Assembly: GCF_001021505.1 (NCBI RefSeq)
Contig: NZ_LDPO01000006.1
Coordinates: forward strand, 58,962-122,961
Direction: 5' to 3'
DNA: 64,000 nt
Source: Mycolicibacter heraklionensis
GTDB lineage: Bacteria; Actinomycetota; Actinomycetes; Mycobacteriales; Mycobacteriaceae
Within the stretch, counting starts at the first letter, position 1. Each line of letters opens with the position of its first letter. A model generated the notes under the pieces. It saw nothing but the letters and a program-made list of their open reading frames with translations. It was not told where the DNA came from and searched no databases. Below are positions 41,290 to 51,326 of the stretch, one piece after another. Made by a program: the position numbers and the translations under genes.

Positions 41290-41307
41290 AAAAGTAACGT
41301 TACTTTT
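41290..41307. promoter_or_regulatory. Perfect 18-bp palindrome upstream of the nine-gene operon
   Basis: AAAAGTAAC and GTTACTTTT form a perfect inverted repeat without spacer, 43 bp before the ATG at 41247. It is in the right place for the operator of the TetR protein encoded within the operon (36242-36856). The 8-mer AAAAGTAA recurs upstream of fadE24 at 44411-44418. Confidence 0.6.
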
Positions 41308-41360
41308 TGTTTCGGTCCGGGGCAAGGGCCGCGGGCCCACCAACCCCCAACCGCGAGCGG

Positions 41361-41406
41361 GCGTGTTTGCACGGCGAAACCCGGTGTGTCGCGTACAAGG
41401 ACGCAC
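41361..41406. repeat. Dispersed palindromic repeat, copy 1
   Basis: This copy aligns with copy 2 (41604-41651) at 38 of 51 positions when both are extended to the TTCG after the right arm. Conserved elements are GCGT at the left, ACGGC and CGG in the middle, GTGTCG, GTACA and ACGCAC at the right. The ends are imperfectly inverted with respect to each other. On the minus strand both copies read as a DTP-x-FAVQ-like peptide, which is probably not translated. Confidence 0.55.
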
Positions 41407-41603
41407 GTTCGCTGCGGCATGAGAGGGCCAAACCTGCGAAAGGCTGGACCCCAGTAGGGGATGATCTGGTCCGGGTCGTGATCAGACCCAGCGATTTACC
41501 GTAGGTGCTCCCACCAGCGACGCGGGCCGCGGCGCATCACCTGCGCTTGGGTGGTGCCGGCCGAGGTGAATACCGCGATCTGGGTTGCCGAGGCTGTGCG
41601 AGG

Positions 41604-41651
41604 GTGCGTACTTGTACGGCAAACGACGGCGTGTCGTGTACAGACACGCAC
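41604..41651. repeat. Dispersed palindromic repeat, copy 2
   Basis: The second copy has outer arms GTGCGT and ACGCAC and inner TTGTAC / GTACA blocks, giving an imperfect 17-bp inverted repeat. It ends 34 bp before the fadE23 stop codon, so it could act as a transcript-end hairpin for the fadE24-fadE23 unit. Confidence 0.55.
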
Positions 41652-41685
41652 CTTCGACGTAGAAGGAGACGCAGAAGGAAACGGG

Positions 41686-42894
41686 CTACTTCAGCTCGGA
41701 CGAGGACAGGCCCAGCAGTCGGCGGGCCACCACCAGCAGCTGGATCTGCTGGGTGCCCTCGAAGATGTCGAGGATCTTCGAGTCGCGGCTCCACTTCTCC
41801 AGCAGGGTCTGCTCGGAGTAGCCGAGGGTGCCGGCCATCTCGACGGCCTTGAGGGTGATGTCGCTGGCGACTCGGCCGGCCTTGGCCTTGCCCATCGACG
41901 CCTCTTTGGAGTTCGGGATGTTGTTGTCGGCCTGCCATGCCGAGCGCAGCGCCAGCAGGTTCGCCGACTCCCAGTCGGCCTCCATGCGCAGGAATTCCGC
42001 GGCCGGCGCGCTCTGGGCGTGCGCCGGCTTGTCATAGGAGATCTCGATGCCGGCGGCGGTGAGCATCTTGCGCAGCTCTTCGAGCGCGGCACGCGCGACC
42101 CCGACCGCCATGGCGGCCACGATCGGCCGGGTGTTGTCGAAGGTCTCCATGACCCCCGAGAAGCTCTTCTCGGTGTTGATCTCCGGGCTGCCCAGCAGGT
42201 TGTCCTTGGGGATGCGGGCATTGTCGAACCGGATGACCGCGGTGTCGGAGGCCTTGATGCCGAGCTTGTGCTCCAGGCGCTCGACGATGACCCCGGGGTG
42301 CTCGCGCGGGACGATGAACGACTTGATCGCCGCCCGGCCCAGCGATTTGTCCAGCGTCGCCCACACCACGATGTGGGTGCATCGCGATCCGGCGGTGACG
42401 AAGATCTTCTCGCCGTTGATCACGTACTCGTCGCCGTCGAGGGTGGCCGTGGTGCTCACCGCCGCCGAATCCGAGCCGAAGCTCGGCTCGGTGATCGCCA
42501 TCGCGGCCCACACCTTGCCCAGCCGTTCGAGCTGTTCATCGGTGGCCACGCCGGAGATCGCCGCGTTGCCGAGGCCCTGGTAGGGCACCGACAGCATCAA
42601 AGCGACGTCGCCCCAGCTCATCTCGAGCACCTGCAGCATTGCCGCCATGTTGGCCGCGTTGCGGTTTCCGGTCTGCTCGCCGGCGTCGCGGAAGGCCTCG
42701 GCACCGGCCATCGCGTTGCCGCCGGCGCCGGAGACCCCGTCGAACAGGGTTTCCAGGGTGTCCAGCTCAACCGGGTAGGCGTGCTCACGCGCGTCGTACT
42801 TGCGCGAGATGGGGCGCAGCATTTCGGCGGCCCCGGCATGGGTCATCTCAATGACTTCCTGCAGCTTGCGGGGCAGTTCCAGATTGATTGCCAT
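41686..42894 (-). CDS. fadE23: Acyl-CoA dehydrogenase FadE23-like
   Basis: From the ATG at 42894 the protein has 402 residues. It shows the FAD-side segment AMAITEPSFGSDSAAVSTTA, the GLGYSEQTLLEKWSRDSKILDIFEGTQQIQ C-terminal block and an intact FEG catalytic loop. Gene order (hisN, fadE24, fadE23) matches M. tuberculosis Rv3137-Rv3139-Rv3140. Adjacent fadE genes of this type commonly make alpha2-beta2 enzymes in which one subunit provides most of the active site; this is likely that subunit. It is 50 bp downstream of fadE24. Confidence 0.9.
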   Translation of the reverse strand: MAINLELPRKLQEVIEMTHAGAAEMLRPISRKYDAREHAYPVELDTLETLFDGVSGAGGNAMAGAEAFRDAGEQTGNRNAANMAAMLQVLEMSWGDVALMLSVPYQGLGNAAISGVATDEQLERLGKVWAAMAITEPSFGSDSAAVSTTATLDGDEYVINGEKIFVTAGSRCTHIVVWATLDKSLGRAAIKSFIVPREHPGVIVERLEHKLGIKASDTAVIRFDNARIPKDNLLGSPEINTEKSFSGVMETFDNTRPIVAAMAVGVARAALEELRKMLTAAGIEISYDKPAHAQSAPAAEFLRMEADWESANLLALRSAWQADNNIPNSKEASMGKAKAGRVASDITLKAVEMAGTLGYSEQTLLEKWSRDSKILDIFEGTQQIQLLVVARRLLGLSSSELK

Positions 42895-42944
42895 GATCAG
42901 ACTTTCGTGTTCGCAGCGGAGTTTGCTTGATGTCTTTGGATGAC

Positions 42945-44348
42945 TCAGATGACCAGGACGCCCTCGGCGACGCCGAGCGCCCGCAGATCGCGGTACCAGC
43001 GCTCGACCGGGTGCTCCTTGGTGTAGCCGTGGCCGCCGAGCAGTTGCACCCCGTCCAGACCGATCTGCATGCCCTTGTCGGTCGCGATCCGCTTGGCCAG
43101 TGCGGCTTCCCGGATGAATGGCAGCCCCTGCTCGCACCGCGACGCGCCGCGCCAGGTCAGCAGCCGCAGCCCATCGAGCTCGATGGCGATGTTGGCGCAC
43201 ATGAACGCCACCGACTGGCGGTTGGCGATCGGCTCACCGAATGCCTCGCGCTCCTTGATGTAGGGCATCACGTGGTCGAGCACCGCATGGCTGGTGCCGA
43301 CGGCCAGCGCTGCCCAGCCCAGCCGGGACAGCGCGATGGCCTGCGAGTAGTCGGAATCGGTCGCGGCGTCCTCGCCGAGGCGGGCGCTCAACGGCACCGT
43401 CACCTTGTTCAACTCGAGCTGCCCGAGGGCAGCGGCGCGAAGACCCATGCTGGGGTCGGCCTTCACCGTCAGGCCCGGCGTCGACGACTCGACGATGAAC
43501 AGCGCCGGCTTGCCGTTCAGCTGCGCGGCCACGATGAACAGTTCGGCGTCGGCGGCGGCCACGACCAGCGACTTCACGCCGTCGAGCCGGTAGCCGCTGG
43601 GCGTGCGCACCGCGGTCGTCTTGAGGTTGGTCGGGTCGAACAACGGCTGCGGCTCGACGATCGCGACACAGGCCTGGGGGACCTTCTCGCCGGCGAACTC
43701 GGGCAGGTAGGTGGCCTGCTGGTCGGCGCTGCCCCAGTGGGTCAGCGCCGAAGCCACCCCGCCGGGGGCCAGGATCGGCAGCGCCAGGCCCATGTCGCCG
43801 TAGCCCAGCGCCTCGGCGACCAGCACGTTGGTGACCGCCGAACGGTGCGCGGCGATCCCGTCGAAGTCCTCGGGGATGTTGATCGCCGTGATGCCCAATT
43901 CGGCGGCCTTGCCGAGCAGCTCGCGGGGGTAGTCGAGGGCCTCGTCGGCGTCGTGGGCCGCCGGGCGCAGCAACTCGGCCGCGAACTCCTCGACCGTGTC
44001 GATGATCATCTGCTGGTCGTCGTCGGGGGTCAGGTCGAAGTAGTCGCCGCCCTTGGCGCGAGCGGGGGCGCCCAGTCGCGCCGGCGCCTTGCCCAGGCCC
44101 TGGACCTTCTTGAACTGGCGGGTCGAGGCTCCCGCGACGGAGAACACCGTCTTCACGCCGTAGTTGAGGCCCCAGTTGAGCGGCTCGCGCAGCCGGTAGC
44201 GGTCCAGGAACTCGCGGCTGACCAGCGGAGTGACCAACGACAGCGCGGCCGCGATCGGGCTGCGCTTGTGTGGAACCGACCCGACGCCGCTGGCACGGCT
44301 GTTCAGCCGCACCTTCGAGCCGTTGGTGGCGGGGGCGATATCAGTCAT
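42945..44348 (-). CDS. fadE24: Acyl-CoA dehydrogenase FadE24-like
   Basis: The 467-residue protein is the larger partner of the pair. It has an N-terminal extension of about 100 residues ahead of the dehydrogenase fold, the CVAIVEPQPLFDPTNLKTTA region in place of the usual FAD-loop consensus, and a C-terminus that stops right after the AEG loop (ALGVAEGVLVI). This shape and the tandem with fadE23 fit a heteromeric enzyme. The promoter region carries AGTAAG repeats (44387-44420). Confidence 0.9.
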   Translation of the reverse strand: MTDIAPATNGSKVRLNSRASGVGSVPHKRSPIAAALSLVTPLVSREFLDRYRLREPLNWGLNYGVKTVFSVAGASTRQFKKVQGLGKAPARLGAPARAKGGDYFDLTPDDDQQMIIDTVEEFAAELLRPAAHDADEALDYPRELLGKAAELGITAINIPEDFDGIAAHRSAVTNVLVAEALGYGDMGLALPILAPGGVASALTHWGSADQQATYLPEFAGEKVPQACVAIVEPQPLFDPTNLKTTAVRTPSGYRLDGVKSLVVAAADAELFIVAAQLNGKPALFIVESSTPGLTVKADPSMGLRAAALGQLELNKVTVPLSARLGEDAATDSDYSQAIALSRLGWAALAVGTSHAVLDHVMPYIKEREAFGEPIANRQSVAFMCANIAIELDGLRLLTWRGASRCEQGLPFIREAALAKRIATDKGMQIGLDGVQLLGGHGYTKEHPVERWYRDLRALGVAEGVLVI

Positions 44349-44386
44349 GTCAGAGCCTCACTCGAGGGAAGGTATCGATGAGGCCA

Positions 44387-44420
44387 CCTTACTCCGAAGT
44401 AAGATGACTCAAAAGTAAGG
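44387..44420. promoter_or_regulatory. AGTAAG repeat cluster upstream of fadE24
   Basis: CTTACT (44388-44393) and AGTAAG (44398-44403) form a 6-bp inverted repeat with a 4-bp spacer; a third half-site AGTAAGG (44414-44420) pairs with the same CCTTACT. The cluster lies 39-72 bp before the fadE24 ATG and is AT-rich. A dedicated regulator gene is not adjacent. Confidence 0.5.
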
Positions 44421-44459
44421 TGTGACCAAGTCCTCAACCGGCCCCGCCGGCCGCCCGGA

Positions 44460-45260
44460 CTACTCCGGGGTCAATGCCGCCAGCACCTGCTTGTGCAGGG
44501 CGGGGTTGGCGGCCACGGCGCAGTTGCCGTGCGGACCCGGGTTGCCGGACAGGTCGGTGAACACCCCGCCGGCCTCGCGCACCAGGATGTCGACGGCGGC
44601 CAGATCCCACACCGACACCGCCGGCTCGATGGCTGCGTCCACCGCGCCTTCGGCGACCAAGCAGTACGCCCAGAAATCGCCGTAGGAGCGTGCCCGCCAC
44701 ACCGCCTCGGTCAGTGCGAGGAACTGCTCCCGCAGGCCGCGCGCCCCCCAGTAGTTCAACCCCGCGAACGTCAGGCTGGATGAGCCCACGTCGGCCACCG
44801 AGGACACCGACAGCCGTCGGGCAGGCGCGCCGGCGACGGACCCGAACGCGCCCTGGCCGCGCGTCGCCCACCAGCGCCGGTGCAACGCCGGAGCGCTGAT
44901 CACCCCGAGGATCGGCACGCCGTCCTCCAGCAACGCGATCAGAGTGGCCCACACCGGCACCCCGCGCACGAAGTTCTTGGTGCCGTCGATCGGGTCGATG
45001 ATCCATTGGCGCCCAGTGAAAGTGGCGGTGCCACCGAATTCCTCGCCGAGGATCTGGTCGTGCGCACGCTCAGCGACCAGCACCTCACGCAGTGCGGTTT
45101 CGACCGCCTGGTCGGCGTCGGTCACCGGGGTCAGGTCGGGCTTGGTGTCGACCCGCAGGTCCAGCGCACCGAACCGCGCCAGGGTGATTTCGTCCGCCCG
45201 GTCGGCCAGGGCCAGGGCCAGGGTGAGGTCGTCTTCGAGATTGTCGTTGATCTGCGCCAT
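44460..45260 (-). CDS. hisN: Histidinol-phosphatase (inositol monophosphatase family)
   Basis: From the ATG at 45260 the protein is 266 residues. It has the metal-binding motifs of the inositol monophosphatase family: GEEFG (Glu73/Glu74), [15 protein letters not shown] (Asp89, Asp92) and [17 protein letters not shown] near residue 208. The M. tuberculosis gene at the same place (Rv3137, before fadE24) is the HisN-type histidinol-phosphate phosphatase, so a role in histidine synthesis is likely. It is divergent from the small membrane protein at 45284. Confidence 0.85.
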   Translation of the reverse strand: MAQINDNLEDDLTLALALADRADEITLARFGALDLRVDTKPDLTPVTDADQAVETALREVLVAERAHDQILGEEFGGTATFTGRQWIIDPIDGTKNFVRGVPVWATLIALLEDGVPILGVISAPALHRRWWATRGQGAFGSVAGAPARRLSVSSVADVGSSSLTFAGLNYWGARGLREQFLALTEAVWRARSYGDFWAYCLVAEGAVDAAIEPAVSVWDLAAVDILVREAGGVFTDLSGNPGPHGNCAVAANPALHKQVLAALTPE

Positions 45261-45283
45261 GGCGAAAGTCCTACCATGACCGC

Positions 45284-45607
45284 ATGTGGGAGTTTGGGGC
45301 ACTGCTGTTGCTGCTGGCGATCATGGCGGTGTTCCTGGCGCCGCGATTCCTCCGGTCGGGACCGGGCGGGGACGCCCAGGACGGCACCGTGCTGGTCACC
45401 GGAGTCAGTCCCCGGCCCGAGGCAACCGGTGCGCAATACGTCACCATCACGGGCGTCCTGCATGGACCGACGGTGGATGAGCACGAGGTCTACCAGCGGT
45501 TCGCGGTCGACGTCACCAAATGGCCGAGTGTGGGTGACCTGCTGCCGGTGCGGTACTCACCGCGCAATCCGGACAACTGGAATCTGACCGGGCCAGTGGG
45601 GGATTGA
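45284..45607 (+). CDS. Small DUF3592-like membrane-anchored protein
   Basis: The 107-residue protein has one N-terminal transmembrane helix (about residues 3-20) and a short beta-rich domain ([42 protein letters not shown]) reminiscent of DUF3592. It probably faces the cytoplasm or periplasm as a single-pass protein. There is no functional clue beyond its conserved place next to hisN; only 23 bp separate the two divergent starts. Confidence 0.7.
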   Translation: MWEFGALLLLLAIMAVFLAPRFLRSGPGGDAQDGTVLVTGVSPRPEATGAQYVTITGVLHGPTVDEHEVYQRFAVDVTKWPSVGDLLPVRYSPRNPDNWNLTGPVGD

Positions 45608-45616
45608 GAATCCCGT

Positions 45617-47065
45617 TTACCGTGGCTGCGACTCCGGCAACGGCACTGGGTAGGACGTCAGACCCGCGTCATCACAGTCGGGACAGGGCTTGTCTTCGCC
45701 CGGCCCGTGCCCGATCCGCAGCATCTCGGCGACGTTGGTCAGCTTGACCCGGGGCCGGCCATGCGGCTCACCGGTGGACCGCTCGTGGGCGTCGATCAGC
45801 TGCCAGTGCTCGGCGGTGACCAGTTCCGGTTGGCGAGACAGCAGCCATCGGTGCAGTTGGGCGTCGTAGTCGGCGTCGACGTCGGGAAGCTCGGTGGCGG
45901 CCAGATCCGCGGCGAGCGTGTCAACGGTGGCTTGGGAGTCACTCTTGTTGGAACCGATCACCCCGGAGGGCCCGCGCTTGATCCACCCGACCACGTACTG
46001 ATTGCGGGTGCCCTCGATGCGTCCGTCGCTGTGCGGAATGGTGCAGCTGCGTTCGTCGAACGGCAAGCCCGGCATCGGAACGCCGCGATAACCGACCGAG
46101 CGCACCACCAGCTGAGCCGGCAGAACCTCGCGTTCACCGGTGTCGTGCGCGCTGACCCGGCCCTGCTCGTCGGTCGTCAGCTCGTTGCGGCCCAACACAA
46201 TTTCCTCGACCCGGCCGTCGCCGCGAATCTCGATCGGAGACGTGCAGAACCGGAACACGATCCGGCGATGGCCCGGGCGGGGTTCGCGCCCGACGTAGGT
46301 GCGCAGCACCTTGACGTTCTGCTTGGGATGCTTGGCGGCCGCCTCGATGTCCTCGTCGGTGATACCGGCGAACTCGGCGGCGTCGATCACCACGTCGACA
46401 TCGTCGAGTCCCTTGAGATCGCCCAGCTCGCGTAGCTCCGGGCTGGTGAACGTAGCCTGCAGCGGGCCGCGCCGACCGATGATCACCACCTCTTCGACCC
46501 CGCGGGGGCCGAGCACATCCAGCGCGTGGTCGGCGATATCGGTGCGGCGCAGTTCGTCGGGCTGGCTGACCAGGATGCGAGCCACATCCAGGGCCACATT
46601 GCCGTTGCCGACCACGATGGCGCGCTTGCAGCTCAGGTCGGGTGCGTGGTCAGCGAAGTGCGGATGCGCGTTGTACCAGCCGACGAAGTCCACCGCGGCG
46701 ACGCTGCCGGGAAGTTCCTCCCCGGGGATGCCCAGGTGCCGATTCGACTGCGCACCGATCGCGTAGATCACCGCGTCGTAGCGCTCGGCCAGTTCGGCGG
46801 GCGTCACGTGCTCGCCGACGGTGACGTTGCCGTAGAACCGGAACCGGGGATCGGCCGTGGTCTTCTCGAACTGCGCACTGATCGACTTGATCTTCGGGTG
46901 GTCCGGCGCCACCCCGGAGCGCACCAGGCCCCACGGCGTCGGCAGCATCTCCAGCATGTCGACGCGCACGTCGACCTCACCGCCGGCAGCCAGCTTGAGC
47001 AGCGATGCCGCAGCGAAGTAGCCAGAGGGACCGGAGCCGACGATCGCGACGTGGTAGGGCCGCAT
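45617..47065 (-). CDS. fprA: NADPH-ferredoxin reductase FprA
   Basis: The 482-residue protein is an adrenodoxin-reductase-type flavoenzyme. It has the FAD motif [14 protein letters not shown] (Gly10-Gly15), the [22 protein letters not shown] segment and an NADP motif [14 protein letters not shown] near residue 160. FprA passes electrons from NADPH to ferredoxins that feed P450s and other oxygenases. It is divergent from prfB as in M. tuberculosis (Rv3106/Rv3105c). The C-terminal 35 residues include a CPDCDDAG pair of cysteines. Confidence 0.95.
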   Translation of the reverse strand: MRPYHVAIVGSGPSGYFAAASLLKLAAGGEVDVRVDMLEMLPTPWGLVRSGVAPDHPKIKSISAQFEKTTADPRFRFYGNVTVGEHVTPAELAERYDAVIYAIGAQSNRHLGIPGEELPGSVAAVDFVGWYNAHPHFADHAPDLSCKRAIVVGNGNVALDVARILVSQPDELRRTDIADHALDVLGPRGVEEVVIIGRRGPLQATFTSPELRELGDLKGLDDVDVVIDAAEFAGITDEDIEAAAKHPKQNVKVLRTYVGREPRPGHRRIVFRFCTSPIEIRGDGRVEEIVLGRNELTTDEQGRVSAHDTGEREVLPAQLVVRSVGYRGVPMPGLPFDERSCTIPHSDGRIEGTRNQYVVGWIKRGPSGVIGSNKSDSQATVDTLAADLAATELPDVDADYDAQLHRWLLSRQPELVTAEHWQLIDAHERSTGEPHGRPRVKLTNVAEMLRIGHGPGEDKPCPDCDDAGLTSYPVPLPESQPR

Positions 47066-47161
47066 CCTCGAACCTTCTTTCTCCTCGGAAGTCGTTCATG
47101 CACCCGCGTAACCCCGATGCTAGAGGTCGCGCGCCAATGGCCGCCGGTAACCTCGATAAAC

Positions 47162-48277
47162 GTGGAACCAGACCGCCAGCCCGACATCGCCGCCCTCGAC
47201 GCCACCTTGACCACGGTGGAGCGGGTGGTTGACGTCGACGGACTGCGCAGCCGCATCGACAAACTCGAGCACGAGGCGTCCGACCCGAACCTGTGGGACG
47301 ACCAGGCCCGCGCCCAGCGCGTGACCAGTGAGTTGTCGCACGCTCAGGGCGAGCTGCGCCGTATCGAGGAACTGCGCCGCCGCCTCGACGACCTGCCGGT
47401 GCTCTACGAGATGGCGGCTGAGGAAGAGGGCTCGGCCGCCGCCGACGCCCTGGCCGAAGCCGACGCCGAGCTCGCCTCGCTACGCACCGACATCGAGACC
47501 ATGGAAGTCCGCACCCTGCTCTCGGGTGAGTACGACGAGCGCGAGGCACTGGTCACGATCCGCTCCGGGGCCGGCGGCGTGGACGCCGCGGACTGGGCCG
47601 AGATGCTGATGCGGATGTACATCCGCTGGGCCGAGCAGCACAACTACGGCGTCGAGGTGTTCGACACCTCCTACGCCGAAGAGGCCGGCATCAAGAGCGC
47701 CACGTTCGCGGTGCACGCACCCTTCGCCTACGGCACCCTCTCGGTGGAACAGGGCACCCACCGGCTGGTGCGGATCAGCCCGTTCGACAACCAGGGGCGC
47801 CGACAGACGTCGTTCGCCGAGGTCGAGGTGTTGCCGGTGGTCGAGACCACCGACCACATCGACATCCCCGAGGGCGACGTCCGGGTCGACGTCTACCGCT
47901 CCAGCGGACCGGGCGGACAGTCGGTGAACACCACCGACTCGGCGGTGCGGCTCACCCACATCCCCACCGGGATCGTCGTCACCTGTCAGAACGAGAAGTC
48001 ACAGCTGCAGAACAAGGTTTCGGCGATGCGGGTGCTGCAGGCGAAGCTGATGGAACGCAAACGCCAGGAGGAGCGAGCCGAGATGGACGCGCTCAAGGGC
48101 GACGGCGGCAGCTCATGGGGCAACCAGATGCGCTCCTATGTGCTGCACCCGTATCAGATGGTCAAGGACCTGCGTACCGAGTACGAAGTCGGCAACCCGG
48201 CCGCGGTGCTCGACGGCGACATCGACGGATTCCTCGAAGCCGGGATCCGGTGGCGCAACTCCCCGGATGGCGACTGA
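47162..48277 (+). CDS. prfB: Peptide chain release factor 2
   Basis: From the GTG at 47162 the protein is 371 residues. The RF2-specific SPF recognition motif lies at 206-208 ([16 protein letters not shown]) and the peptidyl-hydrolysis GGQ at 251-253 ([16 protein letters not shown]). It terminates at UGA and UAA. The gene reads through in one frame; the autoregulatory +1 frameshift found near codon 26 in many bacteria is absent. No strong ribosome site is seen before the GTG. Confidence 0.95.
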   Translation: MEPDRQPDIAALDATLTTVERVVDVDGLRSRIDKLEHEASDPNLWDDQARAQRVTSELSHAQGELRRIEELRRRLDDLPVLYEMAAEEEGSAAADALAEADAELASLRTDIETMEVRTLLSGEYDEREALVTIRSGAGGVDAADWAEMLMRMYIRWAEQHNYGVEVFDTSYAEEAGIKSATFAVHAPFAYGTLSVEQGTHRLVRISPFDNQGRRQTSFAEVEVLPVVETTDHIDIPEGDVRVDVYRSSGPGGQSVNTTDSAVRLTHIPTGIVVTCQNEKSQLQNKVSAMRVLQAKLMERKRQEERAEMDALKGDGGSSWGNQMRSYVLHPYQMVKDLRTEYEVGNPAAVLDGDIDGFLEAGIRWRNSPDGD

Positions 48278-49184
48278 GCGCATGGTCTTAGCCTTCTCCC
48301 CGGGACAGCGCTGGCACGCCCTGTGGCGCGGTGAGATCGGCGAGTGGGTCATCACCAAGGGTTTGCGGATCGTCCTGCTGCTGATCGGGGCGGTGCTGGC
48401 CTCGCGGTTCATCACCTGGGCGGCGCGCCGCGTCACCCGGAGGCTGGAACACGGTTTCCAGGCCAGTGACGCGCTGGTGCGTTCGGAGGCCTCCAAGCAC
48501 CGCCAGGCAGTCGCCTCGGTGATCTCGTGGGTGTCGGTGGTGCTGCTGTGCGTGATGGTCGCCGTCCAGATCACCAGCATCCTCGACATTCCGATCGGCT
48601 CGTTGGTGGGGCCGGCGGCGGTGCTGGGTGGTGCGATCGGTTTCGGCGCCCAGAAGCTGGTGCAGGACCTGCTGAGCGGGTTCTTCATCATCACCGAAAA
48701 GCAGTACGGCTTCGGCGATCTGGTGCAGCTGTCCATGGCGGGTGCGCCGACGGAGGCGCTCGGGACCGTCGAGGAGGTCACGTTGCGGGTGACGAAGCTG
48801 CGCACCCCCAACGGCGAGGTCTACAACGTCCCGAACGGCAACATCGTCCGGTCCCTGAACCTGTCCAAGGACTGGGCGCGCGCCGTCGTCGACATCCCGG
48901 TGCCCACCAGCGCCGACCTGACCCGGGTCAACGAGGTTTTGCACCAAGTGTGTGAGAACGCCCGCGAGGCCGACGCCCCGCTGCGGGACCTGCTGCTGGA
49001 CCAGCCGTCCATCATGGGGGTGGAGAGCATCGAACTCGGTGTCGTCAACCTGCGGATGGTCGCCCGCACCCTCCCCGGCAAGCAGTTCGAGGTAGGACGC
49101 CGGCTGCGCATCCAGGTGGTGCGGGCACTGGCGTCGGCCGGCGTTGTCACCGCCGGCGACGTCAAACCGGTGGAGACGCTGTGA
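48267..49184 (+). CDS. MscS-family mechanosensitive channel
   Basis: From the ATG at 48267 the protein has 305 residues; an ATG at 48282 is an equally plausible start. Two or three transmembrane helices are followed by the pore helix [24 protein letters not shown] segment ([17 protein letters not shown]) and the beta domain [15 protein letters not shown]. It opens under membrane tension to release solutes. The start overlaps prfB by 11 bases, and the proline-rich gene follows with a 4-base overlap, as in the Rv3105c-Rv3103c block. Confidence 0.9.
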   Translation: MATERMVLAFSPGQRWHALWRGEIGEWVITKGLRIVLLLIGAVLASRFITWAARRVTRRLEHGFQASDALVRSEASKHRQAVASVISWVSVVLLCVMVAVQITSILDIPIGSLVGPAAVLGGAIGFGAQKLVQDLLSGFFIITEKQYGFGDLVQLSMAGAPTEALGTVEEVTLRVTKLRTPNGEVYNVPNGNIVRSLNLSKDWARAVVDIPVPTSADLTRVNEVLHQVCENAREADAPLRDLLLDQPSIMGVESIELGVVNLRMVARTLPGKQFEVGRRLRIQVVRALASAGVVTAGDVKPVETL

Positions 49185-49726
49185 AGCTCAGCATCAGAAA
49201 GCCCGCCGACACCCCGGAGCGGCCGGACCGGTCGGACGGCAAGCGATGGAAATGGCCGGAGCATCTGTTCGGCGGCCGGGTCCGCACCTCCACGGTGGCG
49301 CTGATCATCGCCTTCGCCGCGGTGTGGTGGGTCTACGACACCTACCGGGAGGAGCCGAAGCCGCCGCCCGCTCCGCAGGTGGTGCCGCCGGGCTTCATTC
49401 CCGACCCGGCCTACACCTGGGTGCCGCGTACCAAGTTGCAACAGCCGCCGGTGACCATCACCGAGACCGTCACCCCGACGCCCACCACGACCGAGCCCCC
49501 CGCCCCGACAGAGCCGTCGGTCAGCGAACCGCCGACACCGGTGCCGGGGTTCCCGTTCTGTCCGCCGCTGTGCCCACCGCCGGCCCCGGCCCCGCCGGAG
49601 GAACCCGGACCCTCGAACTCCCCGGCGCCTACGACGTCCCTGTCGGCGCCTCCCGGAGCTCGACAGCCCGTGCCTGGCCCGGCGACACCCGCGTCCCCGG
49701 CGGGCCCGGGCGCCTCACACGGCTAA
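49181..49726 (+). CDS. Proline-rich single-pass membrane protein (Rv3103c-like)
   Basis: The start is GTG, overlapping the channel stop as GTGA. The 181-residue protein has a basic N-terminus, one transmembrane helix (about residues 38-52, [14 protein letters not shown]) and an extracytoplasmic region dominated by Pro/Thr/Ser/Glu runs, including [11 protein letters not shown] with two cysteines. Such tails span the cell wall and may tether the protein near FtsEX or the channel; the function is unknown. Confidence 0.82.
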   Translation: MKLSIRKPADTPERPDRSDGKRWKWPEHLFGGRVRTSTVALIIAFAAVWWVYDTYREEPKPPPAPQVVPPGFIPDPAYTWVPRTKLQQPPVTITETVTPTPTTTEPPAPTEPSVSEPPTPVPGFPFCPPLCPPPAPAPPEEPGPSNSPAPTTSLSAPPGARQPVPGPATPASPAGPGASHG

Positions 49727-49739
49727 ACTGCGTGCCGTG

Positions 49740-50429
49740 ATGATCACGCTCGACCATGTCACCAAGCAGTACAAATCGTCGGCCCGGCCGGCGCTGGACA
49801 ACATCAATGTCAAGATCGACAAGGGCGAGTTCGTGTTCCTGATCGGCCCGTCCGGCTCGGGCAAGTCGACGTTCATGCGACTGCTGCTGGCCGAGGAAAC
49901 GCCCACCTCGGGCGATATTCAGGTGTCGAAGTTCCACGTCAACAAGCTGCCCGGCCGCCACATCCCCAGCCTGCGCCAGGTGCTCGGCTGCGTGTTCCAG
50001 GACTTCCGCTTGTTGCAGCAGAAGACGGTGTTCGAAAACGTCGCGTTCGCTCTCGAAGTCATCGGCAAGAAGCCGGAGATGATCAACCGGGTGGTCCCCG
50101 AAGTGCTGGAGATGGTCGGGTTATCCGGCAAGGCCAACCGGCTGCCGGGCGAACTGTCCGGCGGTGAACAGCAGCGGGTGGCGATCGCTCGCGCCTTTGT
50201 CAACCGCCCCCTGGTGCTGCTGGCCGACGAGCCGACCGGGAACCTCGACCCGGAAACAAGTGAGGACATCATGGACCTGCTGGAGCGGATCAACCGCACC
50301 GGCACCACGGTGCTGATGGCGACCCACGACCACCACATCGTCGACTCGATGCGCCAGCGCGTCGTCGAGCTTTCGCTGGGCCGGCTGGTGCGCGACGAAC
50401 AGCGCGGTGTCTACGGAATGGATCGCTGA
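49740..50429 (+). CDS. ftsE: Cell division ATP-binding protein FtsE
   Basis: From the ATG at 49740 (a GTG stands one codon earlier) the protein has 229 residues, the usual mycobacterial length. Walker A is GPSGSGKST (36-44), the ABC signature LSGGEQQR is near residue 140, Walker [12 protein letters not shown] near 160 and the switch His is in MATHDHH. It energises FtsX to control peptidoglycan hydrolases at the septum. A 13-bp gap separates it from the upstream stop and 1 bp from ftsX. Confidence 0.96.
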   Translation: MITLDHVTKQYKSSARPALDNINVKIDKGEFVFLIGPSGSGKSTFMRLLLAEETPTSGDIQVSKFHVNKLPGRHIPSLRQVLGCVFQDFRLLQQKTVFENVAFALEVIGKKPEMINRVVPEVLEMVGLSGKANRLPGELSGGEQQRVAIARAFVNRPLVLLADEPTGNLDPETSEDIMDLLERINRTGTTVLMATHDHHIVDSMRQRVVELSLGRLVRDEQRGVYGMDR

Positions 50430-50430
50430 C

Positions 50431-51324
50431 GTGCGCTTTGGGTTCCTGTTCAACGAGGTCATGACCGGCCTGCGCCGCAACGTCACCATGACGGTGGCGA
50501 TGATCCTCACCACGGCCATTTCGATCGGGCTGTTCGGCGGCGGCCTGCTGGTGGTGCGCCTGGCCGATCAGTCCCGCAACATCTACCTGGACCGGGTGGA
50601 ATCGCAGGTCTTCCTGAACCCCGACATCGCCGCCGACGACCCGAACTGCGAAGGTCAGGCGTGCAAGGCACTGCGCGAACAGATCGAGACGCGCAATGAC
50701 GTGAAGTCGGTGCGCTACCTCAACGCCGACGACGCGTATGCCGACGCCATCCGCAAGTTCCCCGAGTTCAAGGACGTCGCGAGCAAGGACTCGTTCCCGG
50801 CGTCGTTCATCGTCAAACTGGAAAACCCGGAGCAGAGCAAGGAATTCGACGCCGCGATGCAGAGCCAGCCCGGTGTGCTCAGCGTGCTCAACCAGAAGAA
50901 GCTGATCGACCGATTGTTCGCCGTGCTTGACGGACTGAGCAGTGCCGCGTTCGCGGTCGCCCTGGTGCAGGCGGTCGGGGCGGTGTTGTTGATCGCCAAC
51001 ATGGTTCAGGTCGCGGCCTATACCCGGCGCACCGAGGTCTCCATCATGCGTCTGGTGGGCGCCAGTCGCTGGTACACCCAGCTGCCGTTCCTGGTGGAGG
51101 CGGTGCTGGCCGCGACGGTGGGTGTCATCATCGCGATCATCGGGTTGATCGTGGTGCGAGCACTGTTCCTCGACAACGCGCTCAGCCAGTTCTATCAAGC
51201 GCATCTGATCGCGCGAATCGACTACGCCGACATCCTCTACATCGCGCCGATCCTGCTGTTGCTGGGCGCGGCGATGGCCGGAGCGACCGCATACGTGACG
51301 CTCCGGCTGTACGTGCGGCGGTAG
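50431..51324 (+). CDS. ftsX: Cell division protein FtsX
   Basis: The GTG at 50431 gives 297 residues, equal to the M. tuberculosis protein. One transmembrane helix (about 22-42) precedes an extracellular domain with two cysteines (NCEGQAC) and then three more helices, the four-pass FtsX layout. The [22 protein letters not shown] loop contacts FtsE. The extracellular domain would recruit a RipC-type endopeptidase. Confidence 0.96.
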   Translation: MRFGFLFNEVMTGLRRNVTMTVAMILTTAISIGLFGGGLLVVRLADQSRNIYLDRVESQVFLNPDIAADDPNCEGQACKALREQIETRNDVKSVRYLNADDAYADAIRKFPEFKDVASKDSFPASFIVKLENPEQSKEFDAAMQSQPGVLSVLNQKKLIDRLFAVLDGLSSAAFAVALVQAVGAVLLIANMVQVAAYTRRTEVSIMRLVGASRWYTQLPFLVEAVLAATVGVIIAIIGLIVVRALFLDNALSQFYQAHLIARIDYADILYIAPILLLLGAAMAGATAYVTLRLYVRR

Positions 51325-51326
51325 CG

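Larger units (their letters stand above)
41248..41685. other. Intergenic region with operator and two dispersed repeats
   Basis: No gene is supported in this 438-bp stretch. It holds the promoter side of the nine-gene operon (palindrome at 41290-41307) and two copies of a palindromic repeat (41361-41406 and 41604-41651). The AT-rich part is confined to about 41275-41315. Confidence 0.7.

Noticed and set aside
47162..47260. Programmed +1 frameshift in prfB
   Set aside because: The gene reads in one frame from GTG through the GGQ motif; no internal UGA with a slippery site is seen.
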